Assembly: GCA_023678885.1 (NCBI GenBank)
Contig: CM042985.1
Coordinates: 19,322,465-19,386,464 of the forward strand
Direction of reading: 5' to 3'
Source: Pogostemon cablin
Lineage: Eukaryota > Streptophyta > Magnoliopsida > Lamiales > Lamiaceae
DNA length: 64,000 bases
The notes below the pieces were generated by a model. That model saw only the letters and a program-made list of their open reading frames with translations, was not told the origin of the DNA and made no database searches. How positions within the stretch are numbered: the first letter of the stretch is position 1; each line of letters begins with the position of its first letter. The translations under genes were made by a program, and so were the position numbers. This document shows positions 21,960 to 33,123 of the stretch, piece by piece.

Positions 21960-24053
21960 CTACTCATCCGGAGCATCATCATCCTCATCATCATCATCCT
22001 CGTCATCCAATCTCTGCTCCACAGCTCGATACAGACTGTTGATGTTTCTATCCATAAGATCCACCCGACTACTCACTCTACCAACCCGCTTATTCAAGGC
22101 AGTGTACCTCTCGTTCAACATGGCGTAGTTGGCATTGGCGAGTGTGAGCTGCTTGTTCGTCTCCTGCTGTATAGCTACGACCGCGTCCAGCTGCTCATGA
22201 ATCAAGCGAAGCTGTTCACAGGTATCATCCAGAACAGCCCGCTGCTGCTGCGGTACTGGAGCATGCTGAGGCGCGTCGTGCTGCTCTTCCTCTGGAATCT
22301 CCATCTCTGGCTGCTCATCTACCCGATGCTCGACCTCGGGCTGCTGTGGTGGCTGTGATGGTTGCTGTGGTGGCAGACGGTACTCTCCCTGATCCACAAT
22401 TCGCTGTAGCTCTGCCAATCTATCCTCTACACACATCTTAGCCACGACTCTCCAATCCCCGTTGGTCTTCACAGTCACGGACAGAGCGGTGTGTCCTAGG
22501 GAGTTCATCAACAAGTTCCTCGCCTCCCGAACGGTGGTCATGTTGTTCACGTCAAAGGGAAACATGAAGTCGAATGGCTTTGGTCCTCTCGTGAAGAACC
22601 AATCACCATCTCTAAAGTGTGCAAATCCTCCCTTTACGCATGTGAACATCACCAAGTCGGGCACTCCTCTAACATGTGTAATGCCGGTGAAGTCCATGTA
22701 GTAGTGCTCAGCTACAATCGTCAGTAACCCTCCAATGTTCACCTTCTAAAATCCAACGGTCCTGAATTGATGCAGCTGCGCGATAAAATATGCTCCCACA
22801 TTGAACTTCACCCCATTCATCATACACCATAGGGCGTAAAGCTCTCCTCTAGACACACAGCCACCCTCTGAACGAGCAAACAGTGTGTTTTTGAGCACTC
22901 GATCCATATACTTCAACACTGGATTCTTGATCGAGGTCGCACGAGTCTGCTTAATCTTATAGTCTCTAATCTCCCCAGAGATCTCCCGCCAAAATCTATG
23001 GGCATTGAAGTAGCCACTCTCCATTAGAGAGATCTCAAGAGGCGTCTGAAACAGCTCGTTGAATTCGTCAGCTGTCCATCTCCTCCGGACTCCTCCTAAC
23101 TGAAATGAGCACCGAAATGGGTAACCAAGAGGGTCCTTCTCCATCTCAAACGAACAAATCACCTCAGCTGTAACATGGAAATATGTCAGCCTCTTCAATT
23201 CCATAAATCATCGGATCTCCACTCGATCGAACATCCAAAAGATATCATCCCTGATGTGCATAATCCTCATGGCATCGTCATCCTGGTATCTCGTCCGGGC
23301 CACCTTAGCTGAGACTTCTGCCAACTTTTCTTTGATCTCATCCCAATTAGGCATCTGAATTTTGAAGTTCTTGGGAAGGCGTTCTTGTAATCTCAGCGTC
23401 TTCGTCACCTTATCTACGTTCGAATGCCTATCTTGCCTTTTTTTTATCTTACTTCGGCTGCCTTCCCCTTCCCCTTGCCTTGCCCGGATCCTTGTTCGGT
23501 TCCTTGTCCTGTACCTAAAAACAACTACTCAGTACAACCAACAAGACAAGAAAGCAAGTAATCGACTAGCATATCCTATACTCTACTCAAGACTTCAAGC
23601 ATCCATGCTTCATCAACAACATATCACCTCAACAACCATCATCAAACACCACTTGCTTTTCAACATGCTCAAAACTACTTCAATCACATCTTCCTCAACA
23701 TTCAAACACAGCCATACAAGCATGCCTTCAACTTATCAAAGCAATTCACATGAGTTTCAACAAGTCAAAACATGAACTCCTCAAATTATGAACGATTCAA
23801 CCAAACCAACATGCTTATACTCATAAATGCACAATATCATTGATCAATTCACATAAACACTCAAGTTCAATCAATAATCAAGCATTCTCAAACCAATGAA
23901 CAAGAATTCATATGAATCAAATCAAAATATCAACATTCACCATGAAATTCAACCAACATCAACATCAATCCTCTTACCCACAATGAATTGCATACACTAA
24001 GCTTCAATCCTAGAGTAATTGAGTTGAGAAAACATACCTTTAGCTTTTTCCAT
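21960..24053 (-). pseudogene. A third ORF (Athila ORF-1/env-like position), spliced, two stops and a shift
   Basis: Exon 1 appears to be 24038-24053 (ATG GAA AAA GCT AAA G, then GTATGTTTTC). A 523-base intron ends TTTTTAG before exon 2 at 23514, which opens with a Gly/Lys/Gln-rich segment (GTGQGTEQGSGQGKGKGKAA). A run of eight A near 23440-23450 shifts the frame. From 23408 one frame continues to 21960, interrupted by TGA (23205-23207) and TAG (22743-22745). It contains VRRRWTADEFNELF and SRGELYALWCMMNGVKFNVG, blocks I associate with the plant Athila ORF-1 / putative transposon protein family. The C-terminus is Pro/Gln-rich, then coiled coil, then an acidic tail DDEDDDDEDDDAPDE. No signal peptide or membrane segment was seen, so an envelope role is unsupported. 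Confidence 0.75.
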
Positions 24054-24303
24054 GGCAAAAGAACGATCAAACACTCAAAACCCCCAAGAAATTCGCGACT
24101 GAGCCCTAGCTTCTAGCGAAATTCGCCCAAATTCGCATTCAAGTCGTGAATTAAAGGTGTGGTGATGTGTAATCGGTGCGAAATCAAGTGTAATTGAAGA
24201 ATTGGTGCAAGGGTGTAGTGATTTCGTGAAGGTTCGAGGAAGGGTGAAGTGAAAAATGATCGAACCCTTCTCAAAAATTGAACTTAAAACACATACCTGG
24301 CTT

Positions 24304-24691
24304 GGTTCGACCTTTGGTTCGAGCTGTTGAACAGGTCGAACCACGACTGACGAAGTCGAACCACTATTTTGGACGAGTTCTTCTTCAGGTTCGACTTGGG
24401 TTTGTCCAACTGGAACAGGTCGAACCAAAACGCATGTCGAACCAAAACGCATCATGTCGAACTACCCTACTGTATGTTTCAGATCACCAGTTCGACCTTG
24501 GTTCGACTTGTTAAACAGGTCGAACCAAGTACGTCGTGGTCGAACCGAACTTCAACAGCACAGGTTCGACCTAGGTTAGACCTGTAGGATCAGGTCGAAC
24601 CATGCTTGTGAAGGTCGAACCACCTCACTGAATGATTTTTCAACACGGTTCGACTTCCACCGTTGGGTTCGACCTCCTGGCACTAGTCAAA
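24304..24691. repeat. TTCGA inverted-repeat array, integrase to third-ORF junction of A
   Basis: About twenty arms of GGTTCGACC/GGTCGAACC, arranged as forward-forward-reverse-reverse groups separated by unrelated 20-35 base spacers. The array lies upstream of the third-ORF start on the sense strand and is not in a conserved coding block. Confidence 0.92.
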
Positions 24692-25211
24692 CCTACCCCC
24701 TGGAAGCTCTAAAACGCGTGTTCTTCAATCCCTACACACTTCAAACTTCAAAACGAATCATTAAGTACCAACTAGAGCACAACTTCATCAAGAATTGTTT
24801 CTTCAAAAACTTATCAATCATGAGTAACTCCGCAATCACTTAAAATACGAAACAACAAAACACCACGGAACATTAGGCAAGTTACAAAAAATTGACACAT
24901 AGTTACAAAAAATCGACACATACAAATCGGTTAAAGTTTTAAATATGTCGTAAAAAATTAACTCCCCTAACAAACATCACAAAGAAAATATTATACTATC
25001 GGTGCTTATCAAGGTAAGTACATCACACCCCCCCAAACTTAGTAGAAACTATACTCGAAACTAAGTTTGCAAAGAGATGTAATTGCCGATAAGTAAGCAC
25101 TTCAAATATAAAAATTTCTTACTCACACGAAAGAAATAAAGCATTAAAATAGGAGGGAAAGCCCCCAACAAGCGCTCATGTTTAACGTCGGAGAGTCACG
25201 ATGGTACCAAC
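24692..25211 (-). other. A: untranslated stretch after integrase
   Basis: AT-rich. Just after the integrase stop the sense strand reads GACGTTAAACATGAGCGCTTG then TTGGGGGCTTTCCCTCC, a phrase also present in H at 33207-33240 in similar form (GACGTTAAACTTATTGCTAG, then ATGGGAGACAACCCAT). A second purine tract, TAAGTTTGGGGGGG (minus strand, 25028-25042), could be an internal PPT. Confidence 0.6.
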
Positions 25212-26280
25212 TCAGATCAAGGTATCCACAAAGATGACACAAACATCATCCGGCGACCTATAATGCTTCAAGCGATATCCATTCGCCGCAATAATGTCTC
25301 TATCCTTGTCAATGAGCTCAAAACTCCCCCCTCCTAAGGCTCGATGAATCATGAATGGTCCTGTCCACTTCGACTTCAACTTGCCTGCAAAAAGCTTTAA
25401 ACGAGAGTTAAAGAGTAATACCTCGTCTCCTTGCTTGAACTCCTTGTACGAGATCTTCGAATCATGCCACCTCTTTATTCTTTCCTTGTAGATCTCAGAA
25501 TTCTTGTACGCACGACTCCGAAACTCATCCAAAAGATTGATGTGAGTCATCTTCAACTCCTTCACATCCTTGAGAGTCAAGTTCAAGCTTCGCAAAGCCC
25601 AAAACGCTTTGTGTTGAATCTCTACAGGTAAGTGGCACGGCTTCCCATAGACAATCTGATACGGTGACATATCTAACACCGTCTTGTACGCGGTCCGGAA
25701 CCCCCACACGACATCATCGAGCTTAAAAGCCCAATCCTTTCTATTGGTTCCGACCACCTTCTCCAGAATCTGTTTGACTTGACGGTTAGAGACCTCCGTT
25801 TGCCCATTCGCTTGAGGATGATAGGGTGTAGTAACCCTATGCTTAACACCATACCCTTTAAGCACCTTCTCAAGAAATTTATTAACGAAGTGCGTACCTC
25901 CATCACTAACAAGTGCTCTAGGGACTCCAAAGTTGGCAAAGATATGCTTCTTCAAGTAAGATATAACAGTTTTCGAATCATTCAAGCGAGTAGGAATCGC
26001 TTCCACCCACTTAGAAACATAATCCACCGCAAGTAGAATGTAGAGAAATCCATTAGATAGGGGAAAAGGCCCCATAAAATCGATACCCCACACATCAAAA
26101 ATCTCGACCACTATGCTCGGCAGAAGCGGCATCTCGTCTCTCCTAATGATGTTCCCCATGCGTTGACATCTATCGCAAGATGCCACATAGGTCTCACAAT
26201 CCTTGAACAACGTAGGCCAATAAAGAGCGGACTGAAGTACCTTGGCTGCTGTCTTTTGAGCACCAAAATGCCCCCGTTAG
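25212..26280 (-). pseudogene. A integrase, one frameshift near its N-terminus
   Basis: From 26210 one frame is open for 332 codons. It includes the CDRC half of the HHCC zinc finger (about residue 11-14), then the DDE core: WGIDFMGPFP, LVSDGGTHF and NGQTEVSNR, so all three catalytic acids are present. The C-terminal part has FNSRLKLFAGKLKSKWTGPF and NGYRLKHY. Joining to RNase H (ORF ending 26282) requires a one-base correction in a G run near 26270-26278. I see no chromodomain. It is the best-preserved domain in the window. Confidence 0.93.
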
Positions 26281-26281
26281 G

Positions 26282-27999
26282 TTATGCATGGCAAAACTCG
26301 AGAACACTCTCCATCTCTATCTCGGGCACATACCTACGGACGATAGAATCCGTGCAAATCTTGTACACAAACGGATCATACCATATGAAAGTCTCAACAT
26401 CCCTCTTGAATTTAGCAAGTTGATATCGGTTGAGATCCCTTGGAATTTCACCCACAGCAATATAGTTAACATAATCCGCATACCATGGATCAACTTCCTG
26501 TGCAGCAACCACACACGCTCGCTCAGCCCCTTCAACAAACACGACCATGATCTTTTCATCCGGGAACATTTCCTCAATATACTCAAAAGAATTATCACAA
26601 TGCTCCCTAGTCTCCAACCTCAAAAGGTGATCCGCCAACACATTATCAGAACCTTTCTTATCCCGATCTCCATGTCAAACTCTTGAAGTAGAAGAATCCA
26701 CCTTATGATCCTAGGCTTCGTCTCCTTCTTCTCCATCAAGTACCGAATTGTTGAATGATCCGTGTACACAATAGTCTTCATGCCAACCAAATACTGTCGA
26801 AACTTATCGAATGCGTAAACAATAGCCAAAAACTCCTTTTCAGTCACTGTGTAATTCTTTTGTGCCCCATCGAAAGTCTTACTCGCGTAGTAAATGGCGC
26901 AGAACTTCTTCTCCTTCAGCAGCCCAAGCACCATTCCAAGTGCTACATCACTTGCATCACACATTAGTATAAACGGTTGAGTCTAATCCGGTGTGATCAA
27001 GATAGGTGAAGTGATAAGCGCCTCCTTCAAAACTTGAAAAGCTGTTAGACATTCATCATCAAACACAAAAGGAACATCCTTTTCAAGTAAGTAAGATAAG
27101 GGCTTGGAGTATTTTGAGAAGTCTTGTATGAATCTCTTGTAAAAATTGGCGTGTCCAAGAAAGGACCGCACTCCTCTTTCATTGGTCGGTGGTGGAAGCT
27201 TCTCAATTGCCACCACTTTAGCACGATCGACCTACAATCCCTTGGCTGCAACATGATGACCAAGAACAATCCCATCCTTCAACATGAAGTGGCACTTCTC
27301 CCAATTCAAGACAAGATTAGTCACTTGACATCTCTTCAAAACAGTAACAAGGTTAGACAAACAAATATCAAAGGAGGAACCAAATATAAAAAAATCATCC
27401 ATGAACACCTCCATGATCTTCTCTATCAACCCATCGAATATTGCCATCATGCATCTCTGAAAAGTAGCAGGCGCATTACATAACCCAAATGGCATTTTCC
27501 AAAAAGCAAAGGTCCCGTATGGGCAAGTAAAAGTGGTCTTTTCTTGATCCTCGGGGGCAATCATGATTTGGTTGTACCCCGAGTATCCATCCAAGAAGCA
27601 ATAAAACTCATACCCTGCAAGACGATCTAACATTTGATCCATGAAAGGAAGAGGAAAATGATCTTTACACGTGTTCTCATTCAACTTCCTATAATCTACA
27701 CATGTACACCATCCCGTATGAATCCTTGTGGCTATCGCTTCTCCATCCTCAGCTTTTACTATAGTCATTCCCCCCTTTTTAGCAACTACATGCAATGGAC
27801 TCACATGGGGACTATCACTAATAGGATATATGATTCCAGCATCCAACCACGTAAGGATTTGCTTCCTAATCACCTCTTGAATTGTGGGATTAACCCTCCG
27901 CTGATTCTGAACACTTTTCTTGGCCTCATCTAACAATCTTATCCTATGCATGCAATACGAAGGGCTAATTCCTTTCAAATCCTCAAGAGACCAACCAAT
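26282..27999 (-). pseudogene. A reverse transcriptase and RNase H, two stops and one shift
   Basis: RT blocks in order: VDYRKLNENTCK (about 27670-27700), FLDGYSGYNQI (about 27560-27600), MPFGLCNAPATFQRCMM, and catalytic EVFMDDFFIFG at about 27390-27410. RNase H has LMCDASD, YYASKTFDGAQ and VTEKEFLA between 26820 and 26970, and VYTDHSTIRYLM near 26735. In-frame stops are at 27229-27231 (after HHVAAKGL) and 26980-26982. A one-base loss near 26660-26670 shifts the frame before LADHLLRLE. Both enzymes would act on the element's RNA and cDNA. Confidence 0.92.
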
Positions 28000-29267
28000 C
28001 GCAGACTTATACTTCCTAAGAACATTCAATAACTCCTCAAGTTGATCTTCATCAAGAGAAGAAGATACAATTACCGGATATTTTTCATTGTCGCCAAGAA
28101 AGGCGTACTTCAAGTGTTCTGGCAAAAGTTTTAACTCCTCTTTCCTCACTTCCATCGGAGAGCTCTCGTTATCCAAAGGCAAGTACTTCCTAGTCCACTT
28201 GACTTCTTCCACCTTAGTTCTTTTCGATTCAAACCTATCATCACCCAAAGCAAGTAAGTTTTTAAGAAATTCAATACATATCTCGTTGGAGAGTCCGTCA
28301 AGCTCCGTAGTGGGACAAGTAAGAGACTCCATCAAACATGTCTCAAGAGGATCCTTTGACAGGATCAGAGACATATCCTCCTTCACAATCTCCTCCACCA
28401 CGTCAATGCTATAACACTGAGACTCCATGGGCATCTTCATTGCTTTGTCCAAGTTGAAAAGAACTTCTTCTTTGTCCATCCGTAATCTAAGCTCTCCTTT
28501 TTGAACATCAATCATAACTCCAGCAGTAGCAAGGAAAGGTCTCCCCAAGATTAAAGGGATATTATCCTTCTCATCATCCATCTCTAGCACAAGAAAGTCC
28601 ACAGGAAAGACTAGCTTCTCCACTTTGACGAGAACGTCTTCAATTATACCTTTTGGAAACGTCATCGACCTATCTGCCAATTGGAGAACCACTATTGTAG
28701 GGTCAACCCTCCCAAACCAAGCATCTGAAAGATGGACAACGGCATTAAATTGATGCTTGCCCCTAGATCATACAAAGCTCATCGTGCCGGCCCCTTTCTG
28801 ATCTCACATAGAATAGTAAAGCTCCCCGGATCCTTCATCTTTTACGGTAGCTTCCTTTGAATTATTGAGCTGCAATTCTCAGATAAATTCACCGTTTCAA
28901 TTCTGGTTAAGCTCCGCTTCTTCAACAATATGTCTTTAAGAAATCGGGCATAGTACGGCATCTCCATGATTGCCTCTGAGAAAGGAATGCTCAAGCTTAT
29001 CTTGTTCATTATCTCTGAAAACTTCTTGAACTTCTCTTCCAATCCCTTCTTCACAAGCTTGTAAGGAAACGATGGAGGTATCTTTGTTTTGGGAATCCCC
29101 CATTCATCACGATCAACCTTCTCTGTTTTCTCCTTTTCGGCTCTCAATCGCTTGTCTCTCTCCCACTTTTTCTCAGCTATTATCTCTGTACTTTGCTCAT
29201 TCTGAACCACTGGAGTAGCATCAACATCATCGAGAGTGTTCAGAGTAGTAACAGGCAACTTCTGGAT
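28000..29267 (-). pseudogene. A pre-protease and aspartic protease, one frameshift
   Basis: The pre-protease block (28842-29312) reads KKGLEEKFKKFSEIMNKI, YARFLKDILLKKR and SSIIQRKLP. The protease keeps the catalytic DLGAS motif (YDLGASINLMPLS, about 28745-28785), followed by LQLADRSMTFPKG and LILGRPFLATAG. A one-base difference near 28715 puts the active site and the following segment in different frames. The linker to RT contains SLEDLKGISPSYCMHRIRLL. Confidence 0.88.
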
Positions 29268-29761
29268 GGGTTCGACCAGGGTTCGACCTGTGGAACAGGT
29301 CGAACCAGGCACGTAATGGTCGAACCGCTCTTCTAGACAACTGCTCTCTTTTTGAAGTTGAGGTTCGACCTGGGTTCGACCTGTTGAGTAGGTCGAACCG
29401 ACCTACTGTACTCCTTCCACCCTCTGGTTTGACCAAGGTTCGACCTGTTGGATAGGTCGAACCATATTCATCGTGGTCGAACCGTTGCTGTGACAAAATA
29501 GAGTGCTCCAAGTTGAGTGGTTCGACCTAGGTTCGACCTGTTGAGTAGGTCGAACCATCAATGATTTGGTCGAACCGGTGTTCTGGAAAACAGAGCGCTC
29601 TAAATTGTCTGGTTCGACCATGGTTCGACCTATATGCCAGGTCGAACCATCTGTATTTTGGTTGAACCGATGCTGCGATGCCTCCTGATCGTCTCCAGTG
29701 CGTTGGTTCGACTTTCCCTATATGGTTCGACCTTCAATGTTGGTCGAACTATGGTCGAATC
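29268..29761. repeat. TTCGA inverted-repeat array, gag to protease junction of A
   Basis: Twenty-three arms by eye in six groups starting near 29268, 29362, 29426, 29518, 29610 and 29704. A full group has two GGTTCGACC arms, then two GGTCGAACC arms. The inner pair forms a hairpin with a 10-base stem (GGTTCGACCT with AGGTCGAACC) and a loop such as GTTGAGT; the outer pair can pair around it. The gag frame stays almost open through the array. Confidence 0.94.
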
Positions 29762-31338
29762 TTACCCTAGACATGTTCAAATTTGATTCCGGCCTCATAG
29801 GTCCCTCGTACTGCGTTTCTGACCTCAATGTGATGGCGTTGCAGGACCTTGGATTCTCAATACTTTGAGACGGGAACTTCCCCTTCTCAAGAGTTTGAGT
29901 AAGCTTGTTATCACTTCCTGCCATCTCCCCCATCAGCAATGTAAGGTCCTTCACCTGCTTAGATATAACCTCATGGTTTGCATCAATTTTCTTTTCAAGT
30001 TTGGCCTCAAGGCGGTTCACTCTTTCATCGTTCTTGGCCATATACCTGTTCACAATATCCTCAAAACCCGGTTTCTCTTCTTCCACCTTAGCACCCGGAT
30101 AAACACCCATCGGAGGTTGAATCGCATTATTCGAATTGCTCCATGAGAACTCAGGCCTCCTAGGCTGTTGATAACCACCCGGGGGACCACGATTATTAAA
30201 GTTTCCTCGATAGTTCCCTTGGTGGTTCCGGTTTTCTTGATCTGGATACCTAGTCCCTTGAATACTTTGACCCATGGCATAGTGTGCCTCTTCCAACTCC
30301 TCTTGGATTGGTCCATCTTTCATTAGTTCCTGCTGCATGATCGGTAAGCGCTGAGATAATTCGCTGATTTGCTTCTGTTGGGATTCAAGTAGCTTGTTGA
30401 TATTTGACAAGCTAGAGACGATCTCATCCTCTCTACTTGTTTTCACCATTGCTTGTTCAACCTGAGCTACCTTCCCAAGGACATAAGTGCCTCTAACTCT
30501 ATCAGTTGGCCAATCCCTCGAATTCATCGAAATATCTTCAAACAACTTCTCGGCCTCTATGGATGACTTTGTAAGCAATGCTCCATTAGAAGAAGCATCC
30601 AATAACACTCGTGAATCACAGTCCAATCCATTGTAGAATATACTGATATATTGAGCTTTAGATAGCCCATGTTGAGGACACTTCCTAAGCATGTCCTTGA
30701 ATCTATCCCATGCTTCATGAAATTTCTCACCTCCACCGATAGCAAATTGGTTAATGTCTTGCTTCATCTTAAACACCTTTGAAGGTGGCATGTACCTCTC
30801 CAAGAACCTTAACTTCAGTTGCTCCCAAGTGGTGCACTCAGCTGTGTTGATAGTGTCGTACCATTCTCTCGCCTTTTCAGTAAGCGAGAATTTGAACAAG
30901 AGGATCTTCCTAGCATCTTCATGTTCTCCTGCGTCTTTTTGAGTACTTGCATAGCCCAAGAACTTGTTCAGATGCTTCTGCGGATCCTCGAAAGACCATG
31001 CTAATAAGAGCGAGATGAAGATCGAAAGCTGCATTAGTTCCCCTCGCTCCTAGAAGCCCGAAATTTCCAGTCCCATTATTTCTGAAAACCTCTTGGATGG
31101 CTAGATTATCCGGATTCGCTGCCATGTTGACTGTCTCTACTCCCGAATTAACTTCAGTTGTAGCTTCAATCTTCTATGAAATCTGCTCGTCAACTTCTAC
31201 TCCAAAATTCAGAGCTTCAGTTGGAGCAATAGTCTTTGCCTTGCTCTTCTTCTTCTTCTTCTTCTTCTTCTTTCTTGACGATGCTCCGATCTCAGGATTA
31301 TAGGGTTCAAGTTCACCTTTCTTTGATCTCGTGAGCAT
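29762..31338 (-). pseudogene. A gag, one stop and one frameshift
   Basis: Starts at 31338 with MLTRSKKGELEPYNPEIGAS, followed by a lysine run. A TAG near 31173 and a frame change near 31000-31040 break it. From 31034 one frame gives 438 codons with the gag signature: EDPQKHLNKFLGYASTQKD, ARKILLFKFSLTEKAREWYD, TTWEQLKLRFLERYMPPSKV and CPQHGLSKAQYISIFYNGLD. A Gly/Asn/Arg-rich segment follows (NRNHQGNYRGNFNNRGPPGG), then a coiled coil near residues 310-370. It would form the RNA-packaging particle. No CCHC zinc knuckle is seen. Confidence 0.92.
31243..31276. repeat. TTC trinucleotide repeat in gag N-terminus
   Basis: About ten TTC units. On the coding strand this is AAG/AGA and gives a run of eight lysines, a plausible RNA-binding patch and a slippage-prone site. 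Confidence 0.9.
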
Positions 31339-31417
31339 ACACCTAAAAAGAACTAGAATTAAAACAGCAAAACAAGATAAATAGCCCTAATAAACTAGAA
31401 ATAAAAAAAAGAAGCCG

Positions 31418-31435
31418 TCCCCGGCAACGGCGCCA
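31418..31435 (-). promoter_or_regulatory. A primer-binding site, perfect tRNA-Asp match
   Basis: Plus strand TCCCCGGCAACGGCGCCA equals the 18-base 3' end of plant tRNA-Asp(GUC) including CCA, six bases inside the 5' LTR. This primer is typical of Athila/Calypso-type elements. Confidence 0.95.
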
Positions 31436-32440
31436 GAAACTTGATGGGTGTTTTCTTAACACACAATTTTAATCCCCAAGTATGAAGGATACCAATTGTA
31501 GTTTCGAAGGTGACCAAGTTAAATATCGAATCCACAGGACGGGTAAATATTACTTTAGTTATTTTCTAGCAATTATGACTATGTTGAGAATCGTAATTGT
31601 TGGTTTTTACACTAAGTAACAATTAAAATAGCAAATCAATAACAAGAACAAGAGAAGAGTAGTGGTGATCAAATAAGATGATAGGTAGTTCGTCAGGCCA
31701 TCCAGTTTCATTCGTTAATTAATACTTTCATGTGTTGATGTCCGACTCTGCCTTGTGGTTTATGGACGCATCGCTAGACCATGCAAATCTACTCTATAGA
31801 CACAAATAGATAAGCTTTTGATACGTGTGAGTATCCTCAGAGCAAGATGTATACTTTACCCCCCCTTTCTAGGTACTATCATAATCAATTATTTCCCGTG
31901 CACTTAGTACTCTAACCCGATTTGATCTTCCTTTTTAGGTACTACAAAGTTATACTCTTAATCCTACTTGTTAACTCGAATTCAATTCAATTAATAAACA
32001 TTCATATAAGACGGTTCTAATAAAACCTCGGAATCTCTTCACTTAGAATTATAACAATAAACCCTGCTCATTAGTGAACGCACTCAATCAATAGCCATGT
32101 TATGCATTCAGACTCTACACAACGATTATTGATGCACAAAAACAACTATGAGTATGGATTAAAAACGTACAATCTTATATAAACTAAACCACAAGTAGTA
32201 TTGTACGGAGTATACACACGAAATACAAATCAACTCATGAAACCTTCATAACCCTAGAACTACCGAAGTGAATTTAGCCCATGATTGATCTAGGAACAAT
32301 CATGGTTAGATGGACCAATCTTACTTGAATCTTCAGCGGAACCTCTGTCACAGCTCCTCCTAGTCCCTCTTGTGCTTCACGATCTTACTCTCTCTAAAAC
32401 TCTCTAAAAGCTCTCCAAAGCTATGACTGCATGAGCCTCC

Positions 32441-32448
32441 TTTTATAC
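32441..32448 (-). promoter_or_regulatory. Putative TATA box of the A 5' LTR
   Basis: Minus-strand GTATAAAA, conserved in the 3' LTR (19940-19947) and in solo LTR B (34489-34496). Transcription would start about 30 bases to the left, putting the TTCGA array upstream of the promoter. Confidence 0.6.
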
Positions 32449-32542
32449 TTGTAATCACGTCTCCATGGCTTGGAATGGGCTTTTCAAGTGATCACACACG
32501 TTTTGGCCTCGAAAATCCAGATAAGGTAAGTTTCCGCATGAT

Positions 32543-32900
32543 GGTTCGACCTCAGCAAACAGGTCGAACCATTGGCCGCAAGTCAAACCACAGGTCGAAC
32601 CCACCTACTGGAAGTATTCTGCACTTGGTTCGACTTTTTGTACAGGTCGAACCACACCGTCTTGGTAGAACCACAGGTCGAACCATGCTACTGGACAATT
32701 TCTGCTCTTGATTCGACCAACCGTCAGGTCGAATCCCCAATGTCGTGGTCGAATCAACTTTCTCGCGAACTGGTTCGACCATGGTTCAACCTGATAGACA
32801 TGTCGAACCCCTCAAGTCGTGGTCGAACCTATCTTCTGCCACTTTGCATTGCTGGTTCGACCTGCTGGAGAGGTCAAACCATCCTCCAACAGGTCGAACC
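32543..32900. repeat. TTCGA inverted-repeat array, 5' LTR of A
   Basis: Counterpart of 20042-20376, with the same arm order and spacer words. It has extra arms compared with the other LTR (an additional GGTCGAACC-type unit near 32585 and a second forward arm near 32782). Confidence 0.92.
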
Positions 32901-33123
32901 CACCTCTCTCCTTGGCGGTTCGCGTGGTCTCGACTTTGTCTCTTCGATTCTTGGCACTTCCACTCCGATTTTGCTATGAAAACCACTTAAATAGCTCCAC
33001 TAACACCTGATTCATCCTAATTCACAATATATATAGGTTTTCCACCTATTTCCACCTCAAAACTCTCCAAAACTAGCACAAAACATGATGTCAAACTTGT
33101 GAATTTACACACTCATCAGAGCA

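Larger units (their letters stand above)
18944..33118 (-). mobile_element. A: complete Athila-type Ty3/gypsy element
   Basis: A 14,175-base element on the minus strand. LTRs at 18944-20591 and 31442-33118 both begin TGATGGGTG and end CTCATCA. GAGCA at 18939-18943 and 33119-33123 is an exact five-base target duplication. Reading the minus strand: 5' LTR, perfect tRNA-Asp PBS, gag, pre-protease, protease, RT, RNase H, integrase, third ORF, PPT, 3' LTR, the Athila plan. By eye the LTRs differ at some forty to fifty positions (roughly 3 percent), so it is not very recent. Stops and single-base shifts occur in each ORF, but few enough that every domain is readable. Confidence 0.97.
31442..33118 (-). 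repeat. A 5' LTR
   Basis: 1,677 bases, TGATGGGTG to CTCATCA. It is slightly longer than the 3' LTR because of small indels, including an extra ATGGTTCAACCTG-type segment in its array near 32778. Confidence 0.96.

Noticed and set aside
22462..23775. Plus-strand ORFs over the third ORF of A (22462-22701, 23362-23775)
   Set aside because: Antisense shadows of the conserved minus-strand frame and its intron.
29268..29761. Regularly spaced repeats with unique spacers resembling a CRISPR array
   Set aside because: Repeats are inverted as well as direct, of uneven spacing, and lie inside a plant retrotransposon; there are no cas genes.
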